The translations under genes and the position numbers were made by a program. A model generated the notes under the pieces. That model did not search any database. It saw only the letters and a program-made list of their open reading frames with translations, and was not told the DNA's origin. A stretch of 64,000 bases of DNA. Source: Branchiostoma floridae. Taxonomy: Eukaryota; Chordata; Leptocardii; Amphioxiformes; Branchiostomatidae. Shown here one piece after another: positions 21,401 through 34,400 of this stretch. The stretch's first letter is position 1; each line of letters starts with the position of its first letter. The stretch spans positions 13,713,567 to 13,777,566 of the forward strand of contig NC_049997.1 of NCBI RefSeq assembly GCF_000003815.2. Direction: 5' to 3'.

Positions 21401-22263
21401 CAACAAGTTGCACAGAATATGACTTAACGCCCTGCGTCACATGGAGTGGTTCTGGAGAGGTTATTGGCAACCAACCACAAATATTTACAGCCGTGGAAAA
21501 AACTTGCACTTGTACAGCATTCTGTGACTTAGTGGTGGTCACCTGCAAAACACACAGTAAATACATTGTCAGCAAAAACACAGAAATTTGAATACACCCA
21601 ACACAATTTGGTTAAACTTTATGCATTCTATCTGGCTTATATTAGGATCTGAGCTTGTATTGCATTAACCTAAACATGAGTATAAAGGCTTTACTGGTAA
21701 GCTAGACAGTCAAATTCATCTGTGTACACGTCAACATTATACAAACATGTAGTGTCTGCACTAGTGTCTCTTATTCTGTTTGGATAATGGTTTAGCACAT
21801 TTTCACAAGTATGCAAACTACATGTATCCTAACAATCTTTTATCTGATCTTATCTAGACAAACCTTTTTATACATGCAGTGGTGCTTACCTGAGGCTTTG
21901 ACTGTATATGAAGACATGGATACAATATACAAAATACACCCCCCCCCCAAAAAAAAGGATAGAGGAGAATTCTTGTACACAACCAGTTACATGTAATACT
22001 CACTCTTGCTTTCTTACCAGGACGGGGGGATACAAGCTTAGCCACGTTTGGGATTGTGTGCAATAGTGCCACCTACATCAGTTACATATGGCACCGAGAA
22101 ACAGAACTTCAGTTAGAAGCTCTGGGAAAGGTGTCTTAGAGGTATGGAAACGTAAGCAAGATTTCCCAAGAACGTCTAGGGAATTCTCCTTTCTCCTACA
22201 AATACAACACCATATATACCTTTTGTATAGTAAGTGCCATACCTGCCTATTTGTTGCATGTGT
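18474..22263. other. Intergenic DNA between copy B and F-spondin; F-spondin 3' UTR
   Basis: The first 550 bases match the upstream flank of copy A. From 19,030 to 22,263 no coding sequence is found. The DNA next to the F-spondin stop (22,264) must hold its 3' UTR; minus-strand AATAAA words occur near 20,050 and 19,385 but I cannot choose between them. A short hairpin of the form GTACTACA / TGTAGTAC lies at about 20,825-20,915. The run of C followed by A at 21,940 is simple sequence. Confidence 0.5.
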
Positions 22264-22430
22264 CTAGCACTCCTCTCTGAGACACACCCTTTTCTGGAGC
22301 GTGGAGCTGCATTCGCGCCCGCCAAACTTCGGCTCCCTGAACACGGGGCGCGTCCTCATCTGTATCCCCTCCCCACACGTGACCGTACACTCCGACCACG
22401 CCTCCCACTTCCCAAGCTTACAGTGCTTAG
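22264..22430 (-). CDS. SPON1: F-spondin exon 17 (TSP1-3 and stop)
   Basis: 167 bp, acceptor TGTTCAG|CT to TAG at 22,266-22,264. Reads CKLGKWEAWSECTVTCGEGI, RTRPVFREPKFGGRECSS and the final VCLREEC. The protein ends just after the last TSP1 cysteine, as F-spondins do. Confidence 0.95.
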
Positions 22431-25400
22431 CTGAACACGGGAACAAATATCATGTGTCAGGGTACAGATTATCGGCAAAATCAGTGGTAGAAATCTCCAT
22501 TAGAGTGTCTGTCTATAAAGACTCTGATAGGAATCTCTTCTGGTAGAATTGCCTGTTCTGATAGAGATCCTGATTATGATATCTGATGACAGACACTTGT
22601 GATCAATAGTCTAGTGGTCACTCACAAGACTAGTGGTAGAATTGCCAATTATGACAGATCTCTACCGTAACATGTTTTCACCAAAAACAAGACTCCGAAT
22701 CAGAATTTACATTGAAGAGTTAAAAAAACAACGTGTATCTGGACATTTGACAACACTGTCTTGATGAACTGAACTATCAAACAGAGGCTTGTCTGTGTAC
22801 AATAGGCTTGATATTATTGACTGTTTTAACATGATTTTGCTACTTACGACATTTCCTCCCGACATTGCACCTCCGTGTCTCCTTGCGAGGGGGACACGAC
22901 TTGCCTCCATGTTTGGGTTTCTGTTTGGTCTCCCTGGTGCGCTGCTGAACCCCTCCCTTTCTGCCACAGCTCTGGGGGACAACAGCAAATGAGGTTCAGT
23001 TAGATGCCACAAAAGTTCTGTTCAAGCAATAACATTTACTGTAACGGCCATAAGTAGATGACAACAAATAAAAGTTAGAAGTCATGATTGTACATGTACA
23101 TCCCAAAAGTTCTACAAGCAATGGATCAAGCCTGACTGTCTTATGTAGTTGTTCAACCCATAATGATAGCATGACAATTTATGGTTCAATGAATGAGAGA
23201 GTGGCTGCAAGTCTGTTGTTTAGTTGGGCTTTCATGAAACTACTTTGTATTTCTACATTTGGGAGCTATGGACTCTGTACACAGTTGAACGTTAGCCATC
23301 AAAGATACTGTTAGTACATTGTATGCAGCAACAAAAATACTCCTTTCCCCAATGAATGTTGTCTACAATATTGTACGTTGTCATTGTTAACCCATAAGTT
23401 AAACCTAAAAATCTCGGACTGATATTAATATGGTTGTCCATCCTTACCCTTGAGCATAGGGCCCACTCTGACCAATCAGACACCATACAGTCTATGGCTT
23501 TCTTTTTGTCATCGTTTTCCTGCTGTTTGTGGTCTGGCTGGCCTTCGTCAATCTCATAATCCTCAAACTCGTACGCAGCGTTCAGGTCCACGACAACCAT
23601 GTCTGTCTGCTTGCTGTCCTCCTCTCTGCCGAACAAGTCTTGTTCCCAGACTGGAGACTGCATTTTCCTCTGCTGCTCAGCAGCTGTAAGAAATGTCATA
23701 AAATACAATTTTGATCAATCATCTCTATCATGAAAATTTTGGTACGGTGACTCCTTCATTAGTTGTCTAATTAAAAACTATACAATTACATGTATCTTAT
23801 ATTAGTTCTGCAGCAACATGCATGAAGTGCAAGTGGACAGGTGAAATGTTACATGTATGCTGCAAATGGACATCTGCTGCATGTAACTACAACATGATTG
23901 CCAAGATGAGGCCAAATTCTTTGGAGAGTTACTTCAGTAAATTTACTTCAATTCTTATATCAACAGTCATGCTTTAAGTGTGCATTTTGCATCATATACA
24001 TGTATTGTGTATTACATATCATATATTATTACTGTTAGCTATTTTTGTTATTCATAACTAACATATAGTCACAGCATACATTATGTAGCTCAGGAAATAC
24101 CCTATTGGATAGTGGTGTAGTGGACTCAATAATTATAGCACATACAATACAATACATTATAGCACATTTTGTACCTTGTTTTGGGTTGTATATGATGGGG
24201 TCAGACACAGGCCCGACACCAAGGGCGTTTCTACCCTGGACACGGAAGTAGTATGACCTTCCTGGGACAAGGTCGGTCAGGGTCAAGGTCAGCTGGTCCC
24301 CTGGGACCTGGACAGTCTTCCAGTCTGTGGAATTCTCCTTGATGTAAAACACGAAGTAGTCTGGGAAATACAGAATGAGAATACTCAGCACTATGCACTG
24401 TTGCGTGAAAGTATAAAATGCTGAGACTTCAATGGGAATTTACCAGCTCATCTGCAGCATTTGATTCTCAAAGATATTAAAATCTCTATGACTGTGCAGG
24501 ACTGGGTGATAACAACATGTAAACATGCAACAATTCCAAACCCACTGTGACACTTCTATCCCATTGTTAGGTTTGCTATGTAATTGAGCCTCAGATAGTT
24601 GTAATGTTATCCAAGGTGGATTAATGTACTAGAATCATAAACAATGTATTATGTATTTATGTTAAACTTTGTATATTATTAGAAAAGGTCTCTAGGAAGT
24701 GTAGTAAGTTTAATGTGTGTTTTGCTAATGGTAATTCTAAACAAGCAAACAAACACCATAGGCTCTTTACCCATAATGGTTCCCTGCGCTTCCTCCGGCG
24801 GCTGCCAGGCGAGCTGCACAACTGCCGGCAGCCCTTCCACTGGAATGGCAGTCAGGTCCTCAGGGGGTGTCTCCAGCACTATGATATAACAAAGAAAAAG
24901 GCAATCCAAATAAAACCTTTGATACATGTACTTACTAACTGACTTGTTCTTTCTACATCCCACATAAGATGGATTCCAGGCTACTCCAAACCAAGCACAG
25001 GTTACTTCAGATTCACCACAAAACAAACAGTCTCTAAGAGCAACTCATATTTTGGGTTATGTTGTGGGTTGTGATGTCAAATGTATGTTAACCCTTGACT
25101 TGAAAAGATAAAGGTTGTACTCTGCATGGAAGCAATCACAAGGAACCTTGTTCCATAACAATGTAGTTCTGGGAAAGAAGCTTTCAGCTTGGAACTTCCT
25201 CATGAGAGGGTGATTTGATTCCATGGGAGTGGCAAAACGTGTCCTGCTGGTTAAGGAGTCTGTACTGTGATCAATGTAGTGGAAAGGTCCTAAATGTGTG
25301 ACAGGCTTAACTGGTAAGCTGTTGTGCAGTGTTGAAATTTGACAGTGTAATCATGCAGTTGAGTGTGGAGAACCTTTGTGGACCAACGGACTGCCCCTAC

Positions 25401-28400
25401 AGCAACTAGAACCTATGTACAGAACTGAGTGAGTGTATGAGTCAGTGGGTGATTGTGCAGTGTTGAAATTTGACTTTACCTTCCACATCACAGCTTGGCC
25501 TGGGCCCCATGCACTGTTCTGTTTGTTCCAGCTCGTCTGTGCACATGGGGCTGGGGAGAGACTTCAGCACGCGGTTCCTCTTCCTCACACCTTTCCCGCA
25601 CTGTACGCTACAGTCGGACCACTCAGACCACGGGCTGTACAGGCACGGCACATCCACGATGCTGGTGTCTGAGGAAAAGACATAAGGTTATATCACGGAG
25701 AAAGAATATTGCGAAGAAAGATCTTTAATAAGGAGGTCACAGTAAAACACAGAGAACTGAACTGCCCCAAAGTTTGAACTGTTTGACACAAGTCATATAC
25801 AAAATAATGTAGAAGTTGACAACAGGTGTAGGTCCAGTTCTTTGTATTGGTAATTAAAGTAAACACAACAATGTAGTGCTGTTGAAAGATCCTTGAATTT
25901 CTTGAACAAATAAATCCTGCATTTAATTTTCAGTACTGTAAGATTCATGTGTATTAAATTTTGTGTTTCTTTATTACAAAGAGAGGCTGTAATGAGAATA
26001 ATTTTCCTTAAGTTTAACATATTGGGGGACTTATTTTTGTATTAACAATCATTACCTTAATCAATAAGTTCAATATTTTGACTATTTGCATACCTTATTT
26101 GCATTGTGTATATGTTCTGAGCTGATTGCTTTTGATATATTGTGAAGCCTGTCCATAGTGACCATCTGTCTACTCGAACATTTCCTTCAAATCCATAGAG
26201 TGGTCACTAAAGACTGGTTTGACAGAATGTACATAAAATATATACAAAGTTTGCAGTCACAAAGTAAAAGATTGAAATTCCAAGTGCTCTACATTTGTTT
26301 GAAATATACTAGTAGACTAAAACTAGACTAGGGACATCCATCAACTGAAGCAGATTGAATTTCATCCATCCTTGTCACTTATAAGTAACTTCAAACGAGT
26401 GTTTCCACAAGTGATGTACTCAGGAGACCATCTAATGGATTTTCTTCTCTTTGAAAGGAATTACAAACTAAAGGGCTGCCCTTGGAGAGATCTACAGCTG
26501 ACAGGTCCATTATACGAATTATTATATGTCATAATTGTGATAAGTCTAAGTGATATTTGAATAGACAAAAAATATGAATTTTGTGATATGAGGTACATGT
26601 ATGCACTGTTGAATTTAAAACCTTTGAGACATCTTGTTACTTGATAATTCATGCATTTTCTTTGAAGTTCGTAAATTCTCACATTCAGTCTCTATGCCTT
26701 TGGATACTGAATACAGTTTGCCATGGACACAGAACGCATCATAAAGGTATTCAATGTGCTGAATTTGTCTGTAAAATTGGTCCATTCATACATTTGTACC
26801 TCATAGAATGTACAAATGTACAGATACCTGGCATTCTGTACATTCAGGTAGAAACGTTGATCTCTGCATTCTACTACTAATAGGCAAGACAGCTCTTTAA
26901 TTGTCAGTAATATGCTGCCCTAAGACTTAAACTGTATTGACACTGAATGTGTACAGTTTGTATGTATCTAAATTTTAAATGCATTATTCATATTGTGTTG
27001 AATATGTACAGTGTTTTACTGACCACCGGAAGAAAAGCTTGTTAATTTAAAAGGTAGAAAAAAATAAAAGCCCCACCTGGCAGTGTAGTGACCATAGCAG
27101 GTTCAGACTGTATGTTAGACTGCTCCATGGTGTAGGCCACCACACGGATGGTGTAGGGGGACTCAGGCTCCAGGCCACCCAGCACGATTTGCTGAATAAA
27201 GGCAAGAAGGATGAAGTGTTACCGACCGTATGGCTATAATTTGTGAATAATTTAATCTGGTCGGTAACGGCAGTTCACCTTTATCCGCACGGTAACCTAT
27301 ATCCGTTATATTGAAAAACAAGGTAACGGTTATCAAGTCTACGAACATTGGTATCAAACTGAAATATTTGAAAATATTGCAATCTGAAACTACCTTCCGT
27401 CGTCTTTATGTCCCTAAATACACTGCTTTTCAATACAAGGGATAAAGGTTGCGACAGATTAAGGTGAACCTACATTACATCACTGAATAAACAGATTCTT
27501 TTTACACAACCGTTACGTCATTTACACCAAACGTCTGTTACCTTCATCAGGGCAATTCTGACTGGTTCACATTGTAATAGCAGTCACTGTAAAAAGAGTC
27601 TCTTTATTCGGCCGTACCATTTCCAAATCTACATGTGGTTCTGTAACTGGCAGTGTGTTATGACAAAAGACAGTTTCCTAGTTTAATGCAAAACAAATGC
27701 ATGTGCCTCCTGTTGTTACACAAAGTATGTATCATTTCTTCAGGTAACAACCAGCCATTGCCAACTGTTAACCAACACAATCACATGTGTAAGCTGGTGC
27801 ACCTTGCCCCCTTGGATGAGGGTTGCATTTATAGCATCATCAAAATGTTTGAAACACAGCCAGTGTATACATGTTATGTAAAAAGCACAACATAGCCAAT
27901 GTATACTTTGTGTAGACTAATCATTACTTACTCCTACTGATTCCTCCACGTCATCACTATTTGAGTGCATTATCATACAGATTTTCTTCCGATGTAACAC
28001 GAAAACTAACTTCAGTACAGCATCGTTTCTGTTGATTCTTGTTGAGAGTATTTGATATTTTAAGGTATATATATAACTTAACATGCAACAAACAGCAATA
28101 AATAACAAAAGATATACATGTACCGTTGTTTCTCCATCTGGGATCTCCAGAACGTTGGGTCCCAGCAGCTTCTGCCCCTCCTGGTAATACACCAGGTATC
28201 CCAGGATGCTCGAGTGGACGTTGGAGGGCGGGGCCCACCAGATCTTCACTGCCGTCGAGTTTACTGCCATGGTTCCCATGGAAACTATAAACAAAACAAA
28301 CAAGACCTTGTTTGAAATACAAGTAAAATACTGTTGAATTTGAAACTCAAACAAGTACATTTGTATTTTTTTAGTCTTGGTATATTTTTAATGTTTTGTA

Positions 28401-31400
28401 TGTTTTGACATCAGGAAACTTGCTTGAAGCCTTTTGAGACAGGGAACAGACTGTTGCTGTGCCCAAGGGTTATAGAATAGCGCATATGGTAGTTTTGTTG
28501 TGTAGCAGTGAGCTAGTTAGATTTGTTGGTTGTTGTTTTCTTATTTGAACAGTTGAAATTGTCACTCATCAGACATCACCTACAAAAGTGGACTGGCCTG
28601 ATATGACGTATGGATTTGGACCTGGTGTGAATCGAATGGTGTCTTTAATTGAAAAGCTTTGATCATAAAAACACCTTCAGGAGTGTCAGATCTTAGAATG
28701 CATGGTAGGTTAGAGTTTTTCGTTAGTTTTGAAGAAAGGAAGAAGTTTTACCTAAGCGGGCAATACACAACCTGAAATCCCCTATCTGCTGATACCCGCA
28801 GTAATACGAGTCGTGGTAGGGAACATAGTCGTCGGCCATTCCTTTAGAAAGTAGGGGGAAACTCCAGACAAAATTCAGAAAACCCAAACTGTCTTTGGTC
28901 CTCAGAACTACTCTCTTCAACAAACATTGTGAAAATGAATGAAATACTATTAATATCACATTTTCATTGACACCCTTAAGTGGATACCACAAAATAAAAC
29001 CTAGAAAGTCTCTTTCTAATTGCTGTGAAAGATTCCTTCTATATTCAATAATCACGACTCAAGATACATGTTCATAATGCCACGTGTAAAATACAGTCAA
29101 ACCTTTCTATAGTGACCACTCAATGAATTTGAAAAAAATTGTAACAGCAGAGGACTGGCCTCTACAAAGAGGATTTGTTGTGCTTGGGTGAATACTAGTA
29201 CAGTATATGGGACCACTCGATGGTCCATGATGGTCCCTATATAGAGGTCAAGTCATCAGTACAAGTTTGACTATACTTTCTATATGAATTGTATAACAAT
29301 AATTGTAACAGTTAACACTCATGTTCCGACATACTAGTTAGGTCGCCTTTCGTGAGTTTGCGGCTGCCATCATGGTCATGGTCATGGCCGTGACGGTCGC
29401 GTCCTTTGTCTCGTCCACGATTCCTGTCCTTGTTTCTCTTCCTTTCCTTCTTCTCAGCTTTGGACAAGCTGATCTCCTCGCTGAATAAGTCGATATCCTC
29501 TTCATCATCTAAAAGTATATGAGGTATACACAATGTAAACCTGAGGGAACCAATTCAAAGCACAGCAGAGATAGCACTGAAGACCATGTACACCATGTAC
29601 ATAAAATATACAGTGTTCCTACATTCGTAATGCTGTCAATAAATTCATGAGAGGTTGCATTATTTTAGATGCAAACATTTGATATACATTGTACATCTGG
29701 ATCCTCTTACTAAATACTTTACAATGCAGTCCCTATAGATTAAGTGTAGATATTAGACCTGCTATTCAGAATTGTTAAGCAATTTGCCACACATTATACC
29801 TGATCAGATTGTTGTATAATAAAGTTTGATTTGATCTTGCAAGCATCATTTATCTACTTTTTGTGGAACACTGTGTCGCATACCTCTAGATGTTTTCCCA
29901 TGGCAGCCATTATCCATGATCCCTGTGCGCTCGATCACGATCCTTGCAACTGGGGGGAAACTTTTGCCTCGAGTGTTGTACCAAGGGGACGCTGGGTTCT
30001 TTGGGTCCTGGCTTGTGATTGGTCTGATCTTCTCCCGTGGAATCGTGGGAGAGTTTGCCGACTGTGAAATTGATAGATGAAAACGTGTTGCTCATATTAA
30101 GTAAAAAACAGGATTACTTGCATACTAATCAGCATCTTAGGACAAACCTGATCAAAGCAGTTGCTTTTCATTATAAAGTAATGAGTTGCATATAATGACT
30201 GTCATATCTAGTAAAAGGTAAAAAAGTAGCATACTTTTGTTTGATCTTAAATCTTCATTCACTAGATATAATGGTATACTGCAAATGCAAAGCACCCTTG
30301 CCATACAACCAGTAAGTGGTTTCTGACTGGTGGTTCATAGAGGCACCGGGTTTTCCATCACAGCATGTGACTGCAGTAAAGTGTGTTAATACATTTAAGT
30401 TCATGGGATGGCGCTTAATCGCAAACTCGAGACCACTGCGAACACTCCATTTTCCCACTACCATGAAATTAAATCCCCTCAAACTTAAAATACATTTACT
30501 GTATATGCTAAAAGCCCAACAAACAATCTAGATGCAGCTATTCTTCAATCAACTACATGGCAAAGTGATAGTCATCTCTCCAGCCAACCAGCTACCTCGT
30601 AAGTGATGCCAGAATCTGTCCCAGCATCCCAAGGGTACAGGTCCATCTCTGTCCTGTCCAACCATTGGTCCCCTTGGCAGACGTCGAAGTTACTGAGCCC
30701 CACGTTCCAGTCGGGACTCGGCCCCAGCATGGTGAGGAACGACAGCAGGTGGTGTTCGCTGTCCACTCCGAAGTCCGAGGAAACCGGCGCCTTAATGTTC
30801 CTGGGTTCGTACGCAGGCCACTGGGGGTCTGTCTTCACAACTGTCCTGATCTTGTTTCCCTGTTCGAAACAGAGTAAAATGACTTTTGTGTGATGATCCT
30901 TGCATTTTAATCATAGGTAAGGCTTTAATCATAGTGCGTAGCTTGCTAAGGTAGCCACTTGGCACCAACTTTGTATTGGTTATAGGAAAGGCAGCATGAA
31001 GAGGGTAAATTAACTACCTAAATCTTAGAAATTCTATCAAAGATTATACAAATATAGGCCTCACAGTTTCAGAACATAGTATTATATAATTTTATTCAAT
31101 TTCATCTTTCATTGAGTGCATTAAGAGTTTCCTAGATTATTGTTAAATAATGATAGTAGTAGAATGAATACATTTGCCATACATACAGCTATAAAGCAGT
31201 TAAGTAAACTTATCATGATCAAATCATATTTTTTTTACCATTTGATCAGCTCTACCATTTCAGCACCAAGGAGAGAGCCTCTCTTGTTGTAAGAATACCA
31301 AATATTGTCACTCACTGTAAATTTCATCAACTAAAGGTTTAACACAAATTTTGAAATGAGTAGTTATTGAAATTGAAATGCCTTACCTGTTCTTTCATTT

Positions 31401-34400
31401 CACGTTCTAGTTTGGTTGGAGAGCCCCATTCTGCGACCTGCTTCACTCCTTCTGTGGAGTACCCCCCATATTCCCAAATGGTATAGTCCTTACTGTGGGT
31501 TGCACCAATGATAGCAGACCAGTGGGTTCCATACTCTGGAGAGACGCAGTATAGAGCATTGTTAAAATGGATTGAAAAGCTTTTTTCAACATAATTATTA
31601 ATGCACTTAGAAAAAATCATCTACACAAACATGTTTACCTACATCACTAAGATTTTAGGATGGTGAATCACACTGACAGCTCTTGGGGATTCACTGCAAT
31701 AATACCATTGCATTTTATGGCTGGTAACGTGCCAAAAGCCATGCATGTATGATCCAGTGCCCCTATGTTTGATACCGCTATGTTCCAACATCCCTATGTT
31801 CCAATGCTCTTATGTTAGGGTTATGGGTGTCGAAATACTGGATATCGAAACACGTGCATAACCAACATTCAATACAACAGTATACAATTTGAGCATACAA
31901 ATGTACCTACTAATGCATACGAGAACAAGTGTTCATGCAGGTAGATATCAGAAATACCTGCACAACTCCAATTCTGTATCTTTACCAATTTCACCTGGTA
32001 TTTAGAAACCTTAAGAAATCAAAGAACACTACACTTACATCCAGACCAATGCAGCAGTGGATTATTGACAGAAAAAAAGACAATGATTTTTACTTACTGG
32101 GGTAGTCCTTTGGGTGAGTCTGCTGTGACCACAGTCCATAGAACGTCATGCGGTACTTTCCCGCTCCACAGGCCGTGCAGTTCGCTACTTCTTTCTTTTC
32201 GGCCATCTTCGGCATAATTGCTACATCATCTATAAGAGAAATAACATGTATTAGCCACAGTGAAGTGAAGGAAATCAAGTCCCCGATGGAGACCTGGTTC
32301 GAGCGGGAGCTCGGCCAAAGTAAAGTAAGTATGAAGCTACATGAAAAATTACATGGTCTTAAATTGTAGGAATTGCAAATTTACTTCTCTTACACTCTAC
32401 AGGAGGAAGAAAGTATATGCGCACTGTTTTGGGGTTACTAATCACTTTGTGCAATTTTTACCTCAGTGTACAGAGGCTTTGTTTTCAACATGTCCGACTG
32501 CCTGGATTTGTTTGCTTATATGTCTGCATTTGATGGTATATAGCAATATGCAAGTCAAAGACACTGACAGGAAGTTAGGTCAAAGGTACAGGGAAGGTCC
32601 CAGTCTCCCAGAATAGGTCATCTCATTTCCTGTCTTCAATTTACTGCAACATGCATGTCTCTTGACAACTGTGAGAGCAATTCAAAAAGAATCAGCAAGA
32701 AATTCACAATAATAAATAAAACGAAAGTATGAGATCCTTAAATTCTTTTTTGCTGTTGCTCTATTATTAAAGTCTTGTTTGTTGTTTCACTTATTTCTGT
32801 CAATTTCTTTGTAGAAACTGTTATCATTTTAAAGGTCCTCTTGGTAGTATCTTATTGTGAAGACACATTTGTATAAAACTATGATTTATTTTATGATTCC
32901 ATTACTTGCTATTTCTGTATGCATAATGTGTTTGACCTTTGTATGATATGCTTGACCCTTGCACCCACTCTCATAACCACAAACAAAGTGACCTATGGGT
33001 CCATTTTAATGTCATAGATAAAACATTATTTAATGCACAAACAGAAAAAGAAAATACATTCATTTCCCTGAGGACATTACATAAAAGGAAATAGGTTTTG
33101 ATATTGTGCATATCTCCTCTAAGTATGGCAGCCGAAAACACGAGATAATACCAGCAATTTATGTAGCACATGTTTATCTTTAATAGAGACTGCTTTTGAG
33201 GCGTTCCCATAAACGATGCAAGGCCAATACCCTTTCAAAACCTGCTCTTAAAGATACCTTCCTTTCACACGTTTCTCCCTTTATCATTCAAGCCAGCACA
33301 TGTTGCAATTTGTCATCCTTTGTGAGTCCAGCCTGTTATCTATAATAATGGTGGCAGGAAGATGCAAACCACCCCTTTCCTGGCAGAGCTAAAAGGTTGT
33401 TAACCCTGCACATAGTTCTGCCTATAATAGCTGATTCTGCCCTAAGAGTGGAGACGTTAGTTATACTATCCTTTTTCAATCCCAAACGACCTTTGCAAAA
33501 TTGGGTCTACCTCACGGAACATCCTCAATGCAGAACCTTGAGACAAAAACTGCAAACAGATCTTCAGGATAACGACCTGGGAACTGTAGGTTACCCGCGG
33601 GAAGAATTCGGGCGGACGAAAATCAATAAGTCGTAATTTCACGGATCGAAGGTTGGCCGAGACCTTGCCCAAATAATTAACTGCGGAGTTAAGGTCTTGC
33701 GGCGAATATGTAACAAGTTGGGAGTTACAAGTGTCAGGGTGGCCGAAACATATTTCACGGATGTTGCTAAACTTATACATAACGATATGGTGGAGTCCAT
33801 GGAATTTTTTTTGGAATCCTGCTGGCTTTATCTTGCTCTGTTGGCTTGCAGTAATATGGTCAGAGCCCATAGGGGGTGATAGGTTGAGAGAAACGGATTG
33901 GTGACTGAGATAAATGGACAAACTTGTGCGGTTAGCCAGATACTGAGGAAGAAGTGAAAATGATGGATTGCTTAAAATGCTTGTGATCTGGTAAGAAGCA
34001 GTTTTGCATTAACATACTGGGAAAAAAGGTGCCTTAGCCTTTTTGAGGCTGTAGGGGCAGCGGGTTATCAATTAATCCACTGTCTAGGGTACAGTATTGG
34101 AAGGCAGAGTCAATCCAACTCCACAGGCCTTCACCTTCCAAAAGTCAGGTACCTAATTTCACACCTGGGTAGAATGTGTCAAGTGCAGAATGACTAGCCA
34201 GGAATGCCAGGAATTATACTTGCAACCTTTTAGTCTCAATGCTGCCAGTTTAGCCACAGATTTTCAATGCCAAAATAGAAAAGCAGTGCTGAAGCCTTAG
34301 TTCCATTTCTACCATTAATGTCATGATCATTTCATAGTTTGCTTAATGACATCACAGAGGATTTTTTTATAAATCGCAAAACAATTTCTTGAAACATTGA

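Noticed and set aside
33466-33921. 151-codon minus-strand open frame in an F-spondin intron
   Set aside because: No recognisable motif, composition not protein-like, no matching splice sites.
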